A program made the position numbers and the translations under genes. Of a stretch of DNA of 64,000 bases, positions 19,557 to 30,672 are shown piece after piece. The notes beneath the pieces are model-generated. The model was not told the origin of the DNA and ran no database searches. It was given only the letters and a program-made list of their open reading frames with translations. Source of the stretch: Sorghum bicolor (Eukaryota > Streptophyta > Magnoliopsida > Poales > Poaceae); assembly GCF_000003195.3 (NCBI RefSeq), contig NC_012879.2, forward strand, positions 27,747,564 through 27,811,563, in the 5' to 3' direction. The first letter of the stretch is position 1; every line of letters starts with the position of its first letter.

Positions 19557-21070
19557 GATCGATAACCACATCCAGTTTGGGGGAGTTCATCCCTGTTTTA
19601 TCACGTAAGTTTTTATTTGCTTGTCTTATTTATTCTTTTCTATTTTAGTATTTTATCTTAAAGAGAAAAACTTAGAAAACCCAACAAATTTTTTCTTGCT
19701 TTAAATTACTGCATTTTATAAACATGAAAAACAAAATAAAAAGAGTGTGTAGATAAGTGTGCTTTATTTATCTGCTAAGTGTTAATTTCTAAAAAAATAA
19801 AAGACCAAAAAAATGCATGATGGAAATGATGAATAGTTGCTCTGTTTGCTTACTTTCAAGTACATAGCTTTTATATTAGAGTTCTTCCAGGAATTACTAA
19901 AACTGAAATTACTATCTATGAGAAACCTAAAACTAAAGTCTAGGTAAGAGAAAGGCATAATATAAAGTTTGAGCTACTATTTATCTTGTTTCTACTACAC
20001 TAAGTTCTGGAGATTTATTTTGAAAACATACAAATCACATGATGAGTTCCTAGCATAACAAACTTCCTACCACAGCCATACTTGCTATAACATATTTTAC
20101 TATATTCACATTGAGTTTGATCGAGCTGTGTAGACCCTTAGGAGCTTTTCATGTGGTTAAATTAAGATATTCACTTGCACATATCCACTACACCATCCAT
20201 CACCATTCATTAAAATTACTAAAAATATTATTATCACTCACTGTCCTAAATGTTGTTATTCTCTCTCTCTAAAAAAGATTCAATGCAGAAGAGGCATGGG
20301 TTATGCAAAAATATGCGAGGAAATAAAAAGGGGCAAGTGCCCGGAACTTCGGAAAAGAAAGAAAAAGTGTGAGACGAGAGGTAAAAATGGACAAGTGTCC
20401 GGAGTAGAATTAGGGGTACAAAGATGCCCACTTGAGCGGAAAAAAAGGACAAGTGTCCGACAGTAGAATTAGGGGTATCTACTACCCACCTGAAAAAAAA
20501 TAGAAAAAAATAGCCCATGTTCTCCCAAAGCAAAGATCAAAGAAGAGGATAGATAGCAATATGAGGAGCAATGAGAAGTAGGTTTTGTCATCACTTATAC
20601 ATTTTTACCATCACTATCATTTACTCCACCACACATGCACATCTTGATTTAAGTATATGCTGAGTTCCTTTGGATCCAAGGCTCGATTAGACAACATATG
20701 TATGAGCTATTTTTCACTCCTATGAGCTCCACTTAAATATTCCATTAGCTATAGGTAAGTGATATTTTGGTAAGGATCCACAAATACCACATATAGAGAG
20801 AATCATTGCTGGGAACTCTGAGTTTTATTTTAAAAACTTATGCAAAACCTCGGAACAAAGGAGAAGTATAGACAGGAGGAATAGTGCTTGACTTAATTAT
20901 TTTGTCTTTCGATTACTTAAGACTTAAGTGCAGGTATTAAGCTCCATGACACTTCACTCTAATCTGGAAGAATTTTTATGTGAAAGTAAGTGTGCCTGTC
21001 AGGAAAGAAAACATCGAAGCAACTCTTGATCCATCTGAGTTTAGCTGTTTGCTCAGGGACGAGCAAAGGG
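19557..21070 (+). other. ATH3 3' non-coding region
   Basis: AT-rich sequence with no supported gene. A purine tract AGTTTGGGGGAG (19574-19585) follows the ORF-1 stop by 17 bases. The palindromes are at 20331-20342, 20389-20400 and 20447-20458. The last has the trailing GTAGAATTAGGGGTA duplicated with it, so ATH3 has one extra repeat unit. Confidence 0.65.
20331..20458 (+). promoter_or_regulatory. Palindrome cluster in the ATH3 3' region
   Basis: GGGCAAGTGCCC (20331-20342) is followed by GGACAAGTGTCC at 20389-20400 and 20447-20458. The first differs from its ATH2 and ATH4 equivalents at two symmetric positions, so the inverted symmetry is kept. Confidence 0.6.
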
Positions 21071-21071
21071 T

Positions 21072-21086
21072 AAGCTTGGGGGAGTT
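21072..21086 (+). promoter_or_regulatory. ATH3 polypurine tract
   Basis: AAGCTTGGGGGAGTT precedes the LTR. The first LTR bases are shortened (TGACGG instead of TGTTGACGG). Confidence 0.8.
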
Positions 21087-22597
21087 TGACGGTCTTTAAG
21101 TACTAAATTTAACCATCAACTAAACATGAAAGGGATCAATATGCACCAAACATCTAGAATTAGGGTTTTATCTGACAGAATACCACAAGCTTTGGTGTTT
21201 ATCTATTTTTGCAGGGGGTTATCAGAAAATATGGAGAGAAGGCCCACATGTCATGTTTACAACGAGATAATTACGTGCCGCGCAATTTTTCTCAATCTAG
21301 AAGAGTCCAGAAGCCACGGGAACGAACGGGAAGGCGATCGGGCTCGGGAGCAGGGCGGCACCCTCCCCCTTGGGCGCCCGCCCTGAGTTGGAGTCCAATC
21401 AGGACCGGTCTTGCGGATTACGCTCCACCGACCTAAAGGATCAAGGAAAACTGTGCGATCAATGTCGGTTTGATCCGACAGCCCAAATTCACTTGAAAGG
21501 ACTATATAATCAAGGCCTCTCCACCCCTGGGGGAGAGAAGAGAAGAGGAGAAATCATTATTCAGAGGTAGCCATCAAAGTTAGGGTTTAGACTTCTCTCC
21601 CATAGAGAATTAGAATTAGCTACTCCCTAAAATCCTTCAAGTTTAGAGGATTGATTAGATAGGAATTAGAGAAGTAGAGCACTACGCTTTGGATTCGGAT
21701 CTTCGGTAATAAAGATTGGTATTATTTCATATCTTTCTCTAATACTTTGTTCTAATTGCATTATGTCTCTATTTATTATGTTCTTAGTTTGCTCTAGTTC
21801 TATATTTGATATAGTTATGATTGATAATGAGTTTATGTATGAGTTTGCAAAGCGCTTAGCTCTTGACACGTGGGAGTTAAGTGGTAGATCATATGTAGGC
21901 CTGGTGCTTAGATATTATTTACCTACAAATGTATCCTATTGGGCGGGTTGTGCGGTAGTTCGCGATAGTGACAGCTTCGTTGATTCTTATATAGTCCACC
22001 CTCCGTTGATATGACTGGCAGAATTTGTATTGCGGAGTAAGTCTTGCGATGCTCTGATTTACTTTAGCAATGTTCCTTATACATGAATGAAGAGTCTTTT
22101 ATACTATATATGATCCTGTAGATAACTAGGGTAGATTATGACTTAGTAGATAGTAGATAACTTAGAATCCATTCTCTAGCTAATCCCGTCACCTTACATA
22201 TATGAGGAGTAGTCTATTTTCTAATCGCTGTGTTAATTACCCATGAGCTTATATTTCATTATCATTATTATTATGGCTTACCCCCTGCCAAAGTAAGTGA
22301 CTGTGTGACGAGTTTCTCATTAGTAATCGTGTTCTTGTAAGTTTATCTCTAGTCTATGCTTTCATAGATTTATCCTTATCTTCATTTAATCCTTTTTTCT
22401 CCTGAGCAAAATTATAAATAACGATACCTGGAATACTTACGTGGTGAAATGCTACAATGAGGTGTTTTATCTATGCGCTTGCGGATAGAATAGATTATTT
22501 TCTAGAGAGCCTCCATATTTATAAATACCTTTGTACACCCTGGCACCATGCTGGGGATGACAACCTAGTATCTAAGTGGTGTTAGCTAGTGTCAACA
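21087..22597 (+). repeat. ATH3 3' LTR
   Basis: It is homologous to the ATH2 and ATH4 LTRs. It contains a GC-rich block (about 21354-21382), CCAAT (about 21393), a TATA box (CTATATAA near 21505) and an end TGTCAACA. The next bases, CAAGT, would be the right target duplication within CHR3 gag; the left partner is lost. Confidence 0.85.
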
Positions 22598-25500
22598 CAA
22601 GTCACGTAAGAGGGCTTTTGAAGTCGGATCGTCTCAGTCCAAGGCACCAGTGGCAGGACGTCAGCAATACCGTCCTCCTACCCCAGGTGCTAGGTTCTGA
22701 CCTCCGCAGAAACGGAACACAGGACACCGAACGCAGCAGAAACCGTACAAGGTAGCAGTGGCTTCAACAAAGCCAAGGGCGAATCAAGCTGCGACACCTG
22801 CTGCCAATACCATGACCAAGGGGCCATGCTACAACTGCCACAAGATGGGACACTTTGCTAAAGAATGTCCCTACCCTAAGAAGCAGAAGACGACCTACCC
22901 AGCTCGTGTGCACCACACCTCGATAGAGGAGATCTCGGAAGGAGAACCGGTAATAGCTGGTATGTTCCCTATCAACCAACATCTTGCAGTTGTTTTGTTT
23001 GATTCTGGATCATCGCATTCACTCATGAGCCAAGCATTTGCACAAAAGTATGACCAAGCAGTTACAGAACTGGGTTATCGCTATCGCATCAGCTCAGAAG
23101 GGGCAGATGTGTTAACAAATAGAGTGGTCCGAGGGGCAGCCCTAGATATAAGTAACCGTGTGTTCCAAGAAAATCTGGTGGTCATGCCTAGGTTAGTTTT
23201 GGATGTTATCATGGGCACGAACTGGATGAAGGAGTGGGATGCTGTTATAGACACCGGGAAAAGGGTGTTATCTTTTCAAGTACCTCTGCCTTGTCGGTTT
23301 GACTTTGCTAGCATCTCTTGTGCTACACAAGTGGTTCCTTTGCCCCAAATTCTAGTGGTCTGTGAGTTTCCTGATGTTTTTCCGGAAGAACTGCCAGGAC
23401 ATCCCCCAGATAGGGAAGTAGAGTTTGCTATAGAGTTGATACTAGGTACAGCACCCATCTCTAGAAGGCCGTACCAGATGCCGCCTAACGAGCTCGCTGA
23501 ATTGAAGACTCAGCTAAAGGACTTGCTGGATAAAGGTTTCATCCGGTCGAGTTCGTCTGAATGGGGTTGTCCAGCGTTGTTTGTGAAAAAGAAGGACCAA
23601 TCTTTGCGCATGTGCGTGGACTATCGTCCACTCAATGCGGTAGCGATTAAGAATAAGTATCCCTTGCCACGGATTGATATCCTATTTACTCAGTTGTCCA
23701 AGGCAAAAGTGTTCTCCAAGATAGATTTGAGGTCCGGGTATCACCAAATCAAGATCCACCCACAAGATATACCAAAGACTGCTTTTCCTACCAGATATGG
23801 GTTGTATGAGTATCTTGTCATGTCCTTTGGTTTACGAATGCTCCTGCCTACTTTATGTATCTAATGAACTCAGTCTTTATGCCAGAGTTAGACAAGTTTG
23901 TTGTGTTGTTCATTGAGGACATTCTGGTCTATTCAGAGAATGTGCAAGATCATGCCGAGCATCTGAGAGTCGTGCTGACACGACTGCGAGAACATCAGTT
24001 ATATGCGAAGTTCAGCAAGTGTGAGTTCTGGCTGAAGAAAGTTCCTTTCTTAGGGCACATTCTGTTAGAAGAAGGAATCATTGTGGATCCATCAAAGGTA
24101 CAGGAAGTTATGGACTGAAAGACGCCAACTTCTGTCTTGGAAGTTCGAAGCTTTCTTGGTTTGGACGGGTGTTATCGTCGTTTCATCCCCGACTTCTCCA
24201 AGATTGCTAAGCCAATGACCAGTTTACTACAAAAGGATCATAAGTTCGCCTGGACAGAGGGGTGTGAAGTAGCCTTTCGCACCTTGCGAAAGCTACTGAC
24301 CACTGCTCCTGTTCTAGCACAACCGAATATCGAGAAGCCTTTTGATGTGTTTTGCGACGCATCGAAAAGTGGTTTGGGATGTGTGCTGATGCAAGAAGGT
24401 AGAGTTATAGCTTATGCTTCACGGCAGTTGAGAAAACATGAAGTCAACTATCCAGCTCAGGACCTTGAACTAGCAGCTGTTGTGCATGCTCTAAAGATCT
24501 GGAGGCATTATCTTCCTGGGAACAAGTTTCATATTTATATGGATCATAAAAGCCTCAAGTACATCTTCACTCAATCTGAGCTGAATATGAGGCAGCGAAG
24601 ATAGTTAGAGTTGATCAAGGATTACAAACTTGAGGTCCACTACCACCCAGGCAAGGCTAATATTGTAGCAGATGCTTTAAGTCGTAAACCACACTATCAA
24701 GTGATCCAGCCTTTGTTTGAAGATGGTTTCAATCTCATGCATCCTAAGGTTCTGTGTCACATATAGCTCAGTTGTTCACTTGAGAGCCAAGTCATTGAAG
24801 GTCACAAAACAGACAAGGGCATTTCTCATATCAAAGAAAAGATCAAGGATGACCCCAAGACTCAATTTTGAGTAGACGAGAAAGGAGTATTGTGGTTTCA
24901 GCATCGGCTGCTAGTTCCGAAGAATCAAGAGCTAAAGAATCAAATCATGGACGAAGCACATCTTTCAAAGCTTTCTATCCATCCTGGAAGTAGTAAGATG
25001 TATCAAGATCTGAAGTCTCCCTTTTGGTGGACCAAAATGAAGAAAGAGATAGCGGCATATGTGGCCCGATGCGACACGTGTTGCCGAGTTAAAGCTATAC
25101 ACATGAAACCCGCAGGGTTGCTGCAACCGTTGTCAGTTCCAGAATGGATGTGGGAAGAGGTCAGCATGGACTTCATCACGGGTCTGCCGACTACGCGAAA
25201 ACGGAATGACTCGATTTGGGTAATCGTAGATCGCTTGACCAAGTCGGCTCATTTCATCCCAGTTAAGACTCGTTACAGACCTCCCAAGTATGCTGATTTG
25301 TATCTGGCTGAAATTGTCAAGCTGCATGGTATTCCCAAGACCATCATATTAGATAGAGGTTCGTAGTTCACCGCTCACTTTTGGGAGCGAATGCATAAGG
25401 GTTTGGGGACTAGTCTAGTGAGAAGCACCGCGTATCATCTTCAAACCTCCGGCCAAACAGAAAGACTCAATCAAGTGCTTGAAGATATGCTGAGAGCTTG

Positions 25501-26245
25501 TGTGTTGTCTTCGAAAGGATCTTGGGAATCATGGTTACCTTTGGCTGAATTCTCTTAGAACAATAGCTATCAAGAGAGTATCAAGATGGCTCCGTTTGAA
25601 GCATTGTATGGTCGAAAATGCAGGACTCCGTTAAACTGGGTTGAACCTGGTGAAAGGAGATACTATGGTATCTACTTTGTGAACGATGCTGAGAAGAAAG
25701 TGCAAATCATACAACAACACATGAGAGCCGCACAGTCACGCCAAAAAAGCTATGCCGGCAAGAGAAGAAGGCTGCTCGAGTTTAATGTGGGTGACTATGT
25801 ATACCTCAAGGTTACACCAATGAAGAAAGTTCAGCGCTTCCGAGTTCGAAGCAAGCTTGCACCTAGATACGTGGGACCATATCAGATAATAGAACGGAAA
25901 GGCCCTATGGCCTACAAGATTCAGTTGCCTAAAGAGTTGAGCTCGATCTTTCCAGTCTTCTATGTATCCCAGCTGAGGAAGTGTTTGAAGGTACCCGAGT
26001 AGAGGGTTGAACCTCAGGGAATCAAGTTAAAGGCAGATTTGGAATATAAAGAGCAACTAGTGGGTATCGTGGATACTAAGGAGTGGGTAACCAGGAATAG
26101 AGTTGTCAAAACCTACAAGGTGGTGTGGAGTCATCACAATGATAGAGACGCCACCTGGGAAACAGAGGATTACCTAAAAATAGTTTATCCAAAATTTCAT
26201 AAGAAATGGTTAGTAACCCAAAATCTCAGGATGATATTTCTCTAA
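22598..26245 (+). pseudogene. CHR3 gag-pol, broken by about eight nonsense codons and one frameshift
   Basis: Domains in order: a gag tail with an intact zinc knuckle [14 protein letters not shown] (about 22830); retropepsin with [13 protein letters not shown] with FIEDILVYS at the catalytic site, where FIDDILVYS is usual; RNase H with [10 protein letters not shown]; integrase with CDTCCRVK, SMDFITGLP and LDRGS; the GPY region (APRYVGPYQIIERK); and a chromodomain (VTRNRVVKTYKVVWSHHND). Breaks are a base loss near 23834 and stops near 22697, 24116, 24602, 24763, 24870, 25364, 25557 and 26000. Several are TGG or CAG codons turned to stops, as expected from cytosine deamination in methylated DNA. 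Confidence 0.88.
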
Positions 26246-26256
26246 GGGGGGAAGGG
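26244..26256 (+). promoter_or_regulatory. CHR3 polypurine tract
   Basis: AAGGGGGGAAGGG is followed by one base and then the LTR start TGTAACACCC. Confidence 0.85.
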
Positions 26257-28883
26257 CTGTAACACCCTAGGTGATAAGCATGCACTTGGTCTCATAAACC
26301 CTCTCATAAGCATTCTCATCAAGCATAGCATGAGCATAGCATCACATAAGCATAGTAGCAATTTAAGTGTGATTTTATGTGCTTAATTTAAATGAATTAA
26401 ATATGATAAAAATTGTATGCTTGCTTTGAAATTTCTTGTAATGACCAAAATAAGTTGGAATATGTTTTAGAAGAATTAAGAACAATTTTATGAAATTTTT
26501 GGAGCTCTAGAATTTGAGAAATGGATTTTATACAAAAATCCCCAAAATGAATTTATTTAAAAACCTAGAACTAGTTTTAATTTGTAATTCAAATTTTCTT
26601 TGAAATTTGAACTTGCATCTTAAAGCAAAGTTGTAGAGAACTTTGTGGGGGACATTTCTTCTTTTTACACCAACATCCAAAAAGGTTTGCAAGGGCTTCA
26701 AAAATCTCATTTAAGCTTTTTGGGAAAAAGAATTTGAAAAAAAATTGGGAGAGGGGGGTTGTTCACTAGCGGGCCGGCGCCAACCAACCGGCCCAGCCAG
26801 CGAAGCCGGCCCGGCGTCCCCCACACCCGCGTCCACCTCCCTCCCCCTCCCCATGCTCGGACACGGCCGCGCCACGCACGCCCGACCGTATCCGGCCAGC
26901 GACGCCGCGTGGCCGGCATGCGCGCTCACCGACGCCACGACCACCCCCTCCGCCCGTGGACAGCGCCAGCGCACTCGCCACTCTCGCCTCCACTCCGTGC
27001 GCACCTCCCCGCTTTCTCTCTCGCTCTCCTGCTTCCGCTCCATGCACATCGCACCGCCGCCCGCCATCGGAGCTACCCGAGCTCCCTTCGCCTTGTTCCC
27101 GATGTCTCGCCGCATCCCAGTGCCTTCTTCCACCTCTCCGAGCTCCGCATTTGCTTCCGCACGCTCGGACGAGATTTCTTCGCGCAGGTGAGCCTTCCTA
27201 GGGGCCAAGTCGCTCACCGGAGAGTGCGCGGCCTCGCCGGAGCTCACCGCGGCATCGGTGTCCCTGGATCTCCCTTTTTCGGCCTTCTCTTGCCTCGCTA
27301 CCGCGCGCATCTTGGTTGCCGTAACTCCCTGAGTCGCGAGTAGTAACTCCGTCACGCTCTACCGGCATGTGGTGGCCGGCACCACTGCGGCAGCACCGCC
27401 AGTCCGCCATTGCCGGTGGCCAGCTCGCTGTGTTTGGTCTTAGGGCGCATAGCGAGGTGGAATCGAGTCGCAAGGGGGAGACGAACGCGTTGGTGCCCTT
27501 GGTTTCGGCCAGGAGGCCTCACTGGTGACAAGCCGTCGACGGGGACCTTTTCCCCTCTCGTCGCTCTGGCCAGCGGGCCTGGCTGGCAGGCGGGTCCGGC
27601 TCGTCAGCGACCGCGGGTGCACTGCACCGGGTGCACCTAGCCGGATCCTAGGGTGGATTTGAAAAAGAATTTCAGAAAATGATTTCTTAGAAATGTTTTA
27701 AAACATGTAAAATTTATATCTTGTGATCTATGGCTCCAAAAATGATGAAATAAAATGTGATGTGCTCCATAAATCTAGATCTACAGTTTGGTGTAATTGC
27801 ATGTCATATTTGTACAACTTTTCTATGTAACTAAAATTATTCCATTTTTTGTTGATAATTAGAAAATGCATAGTAATTAGAATATAACTTAGAAAAATGT
27901 GATTCTTGCTTTGTTAGCTTTGCATGGATATTTAGTCTCTGGGAAAAGTATGTCACACAATAGTTGCTGTATAAATTAATTTATGATGATTGAAATGCTT
28001 GCATGACAGTGGTTTATGATTTTTAATAAATAATTGGATCATGCAATTAATCTGGAAATTTTTTTGGGTATTTCTTATGTTAGTAAGTAATTTATAAAAA
28101 TATGAAATCTGTTGTTTGACACTTTATCACCAGGGGGTTACTTACACTTAATTATATTGAGTGAACTTGTGATTTTGTGTAGGCCAAACTATCTGTCCAA
28201 ATATTGTGAAAAATTGTTGGTAGACTTTATATTTGACCAGTGACCTACTATAATTTTTGTGGAATTTATTGATGATCAGAAGTACATGCTACTGTTGTAG
28301 GCCTAATAATGGTTAAATAAATTAAACCTTGTTGTACATAAGATACATAAAATAAATAGTGTGTGGTGTATCTTTGAAGCATCATGTTAGTTTGCTGGTT
28401 CATAATGATAACAACTTGTAGAAGATAATGCAATAGATGCTTAATTTGGTTACATATTCTTGGATGATGTTGACTACCTTTTAGAAATAGTTTCTTGTCT
28501 CATCCATACACTATGTTATGATCATTTGGTATTCACTTGCATAAGCATTGCACCCCAGGCATCTCGCACTCCACTCATAAGCACACATGCATCATATAGG
28601 CTCGCAGGAGAACGAGGTGGGACTCGAGGAGCAGGAGGAGACCCAGGAGCAGGAACTTCCGGGAGGACCAGAGCCGGAAGGAGAGCTGCAGGAGTGCCCA
28701 GACCACAGGCCTAGCACGTTCGAGAAAGGCAAGCCCCGGAGCATTCTAAGTCTCCCTATTCTCGCTAACTTAATTTGATATATTATGATTGTTCTACTAT
28801 GCTGCATTAAGTGATAGGAATTGCTTGATACCGTTGATGCATATTTACTCCTTGACATCACCACCAGTTTATCTACCTTGTCC

Positions 28884-28890
28884 TATATAG
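28884..28890 (+). promoter_or_regulatory. Candidate TATA box in the CHR3 LTR
   Basis: TATATAG lies in a TCCTATATAGATAGG context about 1.3 kb before the LTR end. Assignment as the LTR promoter is tentative. Confidence 0.4.
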
Positions 28891-29757
28891 ATAGGCTCGG
28901 AGTCTATGCTTAGCTTGCTTAGTACGGTAGAAGTTGGGTGATTTCCTGTCACCTGCGAGATACAGGTGGATACCTGAATGTTAGCTGTCAATGCTATGAT
29001 GAAAAGTAACCAAGTGTGGAAATGAATTTGAGACCGGGTAGGGTCTTATGGTGGTGTTGACCGTAGTGCCCCTACCTGCATCGATTAAGGACCGATCGTT
29101 GACGGCCCTCTTGTCATGTTGAACGCATGCCCCGCACTTCGCTGGAAGGATAAGTCATTCCGACCGCGAAGCCTGAACACTATCCGGGCCGAGAGTCGAG
29201 CCGCCATGCGCTGTATTGGTGATGGTTGAGGAGAACGATGAGGGCACGGCGCGCAACTTTGGTGTACCTTGGATACCTCAGTCACCGGAACGGTCCTCGG
29301 GTACTAGCGGTGCCTGCCGAACCAGCGATTTGGTCCTGTATAGTGTAATATGGTGATCTGTAGCTCACTTGATCAGTGAGTGTGGTTTGTGTGGGGAATA
29401 ACTCTCCAGCTAGTCAGAAATTGATTCGAATCGCCATCGCTCCTGGATAGTGAGCACTTGACATGAGCCCTGTCCTCGTAGTATGGACTATGAAACACAT
29501 GGGTTATGATAAGTAATGAATTGTGAATGCTATGATAAGGTACTATCATATCACAACACTGTTTACAATTGTACAGATGCAAATCTAGATGATAGGTAAT
29601 GATAATACTTAACTTGAGCTAAATAAAAGAAAGGAGGATATCAGATTATACCTCTAAGATAGGTAACGCTTTTATGCAAAGGTCTCAGGTACCCCACTAT
29701 ACAGCCTTCATGATCCTTGAAGAGTGTTTTATTTTGGTTTATGACAAGTAAGTCTAG

Positions 29758-29779
29758 CTGAGTACATTCTCGTACTCAG
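29758..29779 (+). other. Perfect hairpin in the CHR3 LTR
   Basis: CTGAGTAC (29758-29765) pairs with GTACTCAG (29772-29779) across a six-base loop. It lies near the 3' side of the LTR, where a role in RNA 3'-end formation or strand transfer is possible. Confidence 0.55.
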
Positions 29780-30228
29780 GGTTCTATTCCCATGTTGTTT
29801 TGCAGATGGTCAGATGTACTATGGGTATTGCATTCACTGCTTGTACCCAGCAATGGGTGATGACTAGACCTAGGGCGATGGTCGCTCTACCTCCTCTTTT
29901 GCTGTTGTGGGAATGATCAAACTATGGCACTATATCAGACTAACTGTGTGTGTTATTTTAAAACTATGATGCTTCCGCTACTCTTGAACTTGGGTTGTAA
30001 AAACTTTAAGTGAACTCCGATGTAATCGCTGAATGTTGTGAATTGAATGTAGCTGTGGTTGGTGATTGCTGGACTTATTACAATCTTGGCTGTATGTATG
30101 CTTTGTGGTTTGAAATCCTTCGAGATTTCATGGACTACCGGGATTATATGGGTTTAAGCTTGATGGTTCGACTGTGCAACTGGTCGCTATTAGGCTTAAT
30201 CTCTTATAATTTGGGTGGTTCTGTTACA

Positions 30229-30672
30229 CTCCCCACGTACAAAAATCTCGTCCCGATATTTGAAAGCTTACTGATTTTCAAAGAAGGTTTTATAAACTTC
30301 TTTGAAATAGTCCTCTGTTTCCCAAGTGGCATCTTCCTCCCCGTGGTTACTCCACAACACCTCTTAGATCTTAACCACACGATTACGAGTCACCCGCTCC
30401 TTGCAGTCAACAACCGCTACAGGCTTCTCTTCATACACCAAGTCAGATTTCAACTTGATATCCCGAACTTCCACTCTTTCTTTCGGAACACGAAGGCATT
30501 TCTTCAACTGTGATACATGAAAGATAGGAAAAATAGCTCAGAGCTGAACCAGTAGCTGAACCTTATAAGCTACGTTCCCTTTTTTCTCAATAATCCGATA
30601 GGGTCCTACATAACGGGGTGCAAGCTTGCACTTGACTCCGAACCTTTGTACACCTTTGATCGGAGACACCTT
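30229..30672 (-). pseudogene. CHR2 integrase C-terminus with chromodomain
   Basis: The minus strand reads a GPY-type region (KLAPRYVGPYRIIEKKG) and a chromodomain-like segment (ERVTRNRVVK, DATWETEDYFKEVY). Chromodomains of this kind steer integration toward marked chromatin. One stop precedes FPIFHVSQL, and another lies in the chromodomain. The join at about 30672 fuses the integrase zinc region (GSSKMY) to this C-terminal part, sharing a short ATGTAT-like microhomology. Confidence 0.8.

Larger units (their letters stand above)
16994..22597 (+). mobile_element. ATH3: Athila-like element, 3' half with ORF-1
   Basis: The plus-strand order is C-terminal tail of gag-pro, spacer, an internal promoter, ORF-1, a 3' non-coding region, purine tract and 3' LTR. 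The 5' LTR and most of gag are missing, replaced by inverted-repeat arm 1 at 16993. The right LTR ends inside the gag gene of CHR3 (CAAGT follows), so ATH3 inserted into CHR3 and later lost its left half. Confidence 0.85.
22598..30228 (+). mobile_element. CHR3: chromovirus-like element with a 4-kb 3' LTR, 5' part missing
   Basis: It begins within gag at the right edge of ATH3 and runs through protease, RT, RNase H, integrase and chromodomain to a purine tract and the LTR. The upstream part of gag and the 5' LTR are not found left of ATH3, so they were removed with the left half of ATH3. Confidence 0.85.
26258..30228 (+). repeat. CHR3 3' LTR (3971 bp)
   Basis: It begins TGTAACACCC and ends GGTTCTGTTACA, giving a TGTAACA/TGTTACA terminal inverted repeat. 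The segment 26760-27650 is very GC-rich and opens long frames on both strands that I do not regard as genes. The first and last kilobases are AT-rich. An acidic Pro/Glu-rich open frame lies at 28587-28735, a TATATAG box at 28884 and a perfect hairpin at 29758-29779. From memory of grass Tekay-like LTRs the motif order fits the plus orientation. The right end directly abuts the purine tract of CHR2, which reads the other way. Confidence 0.7.

Noticed and set aside
26711..27355. Long overlapping frames on both strands in the GC-rich part of the CHR3 LTR (up to 214 codons)
   Set aside because: High GC content removes stop codons in all frames. The products are low-complexity Ala/Arg/Pro/Ser-rich, lie inside an LTR and show no domain.
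30010..30513. A 167-codon plus-strand frame across the CHR3/CHR2 boundary
   Set aside because: It crosses from the LTR into the reverse of the CHR2 chromodomain, so it is a chance antisense frame.
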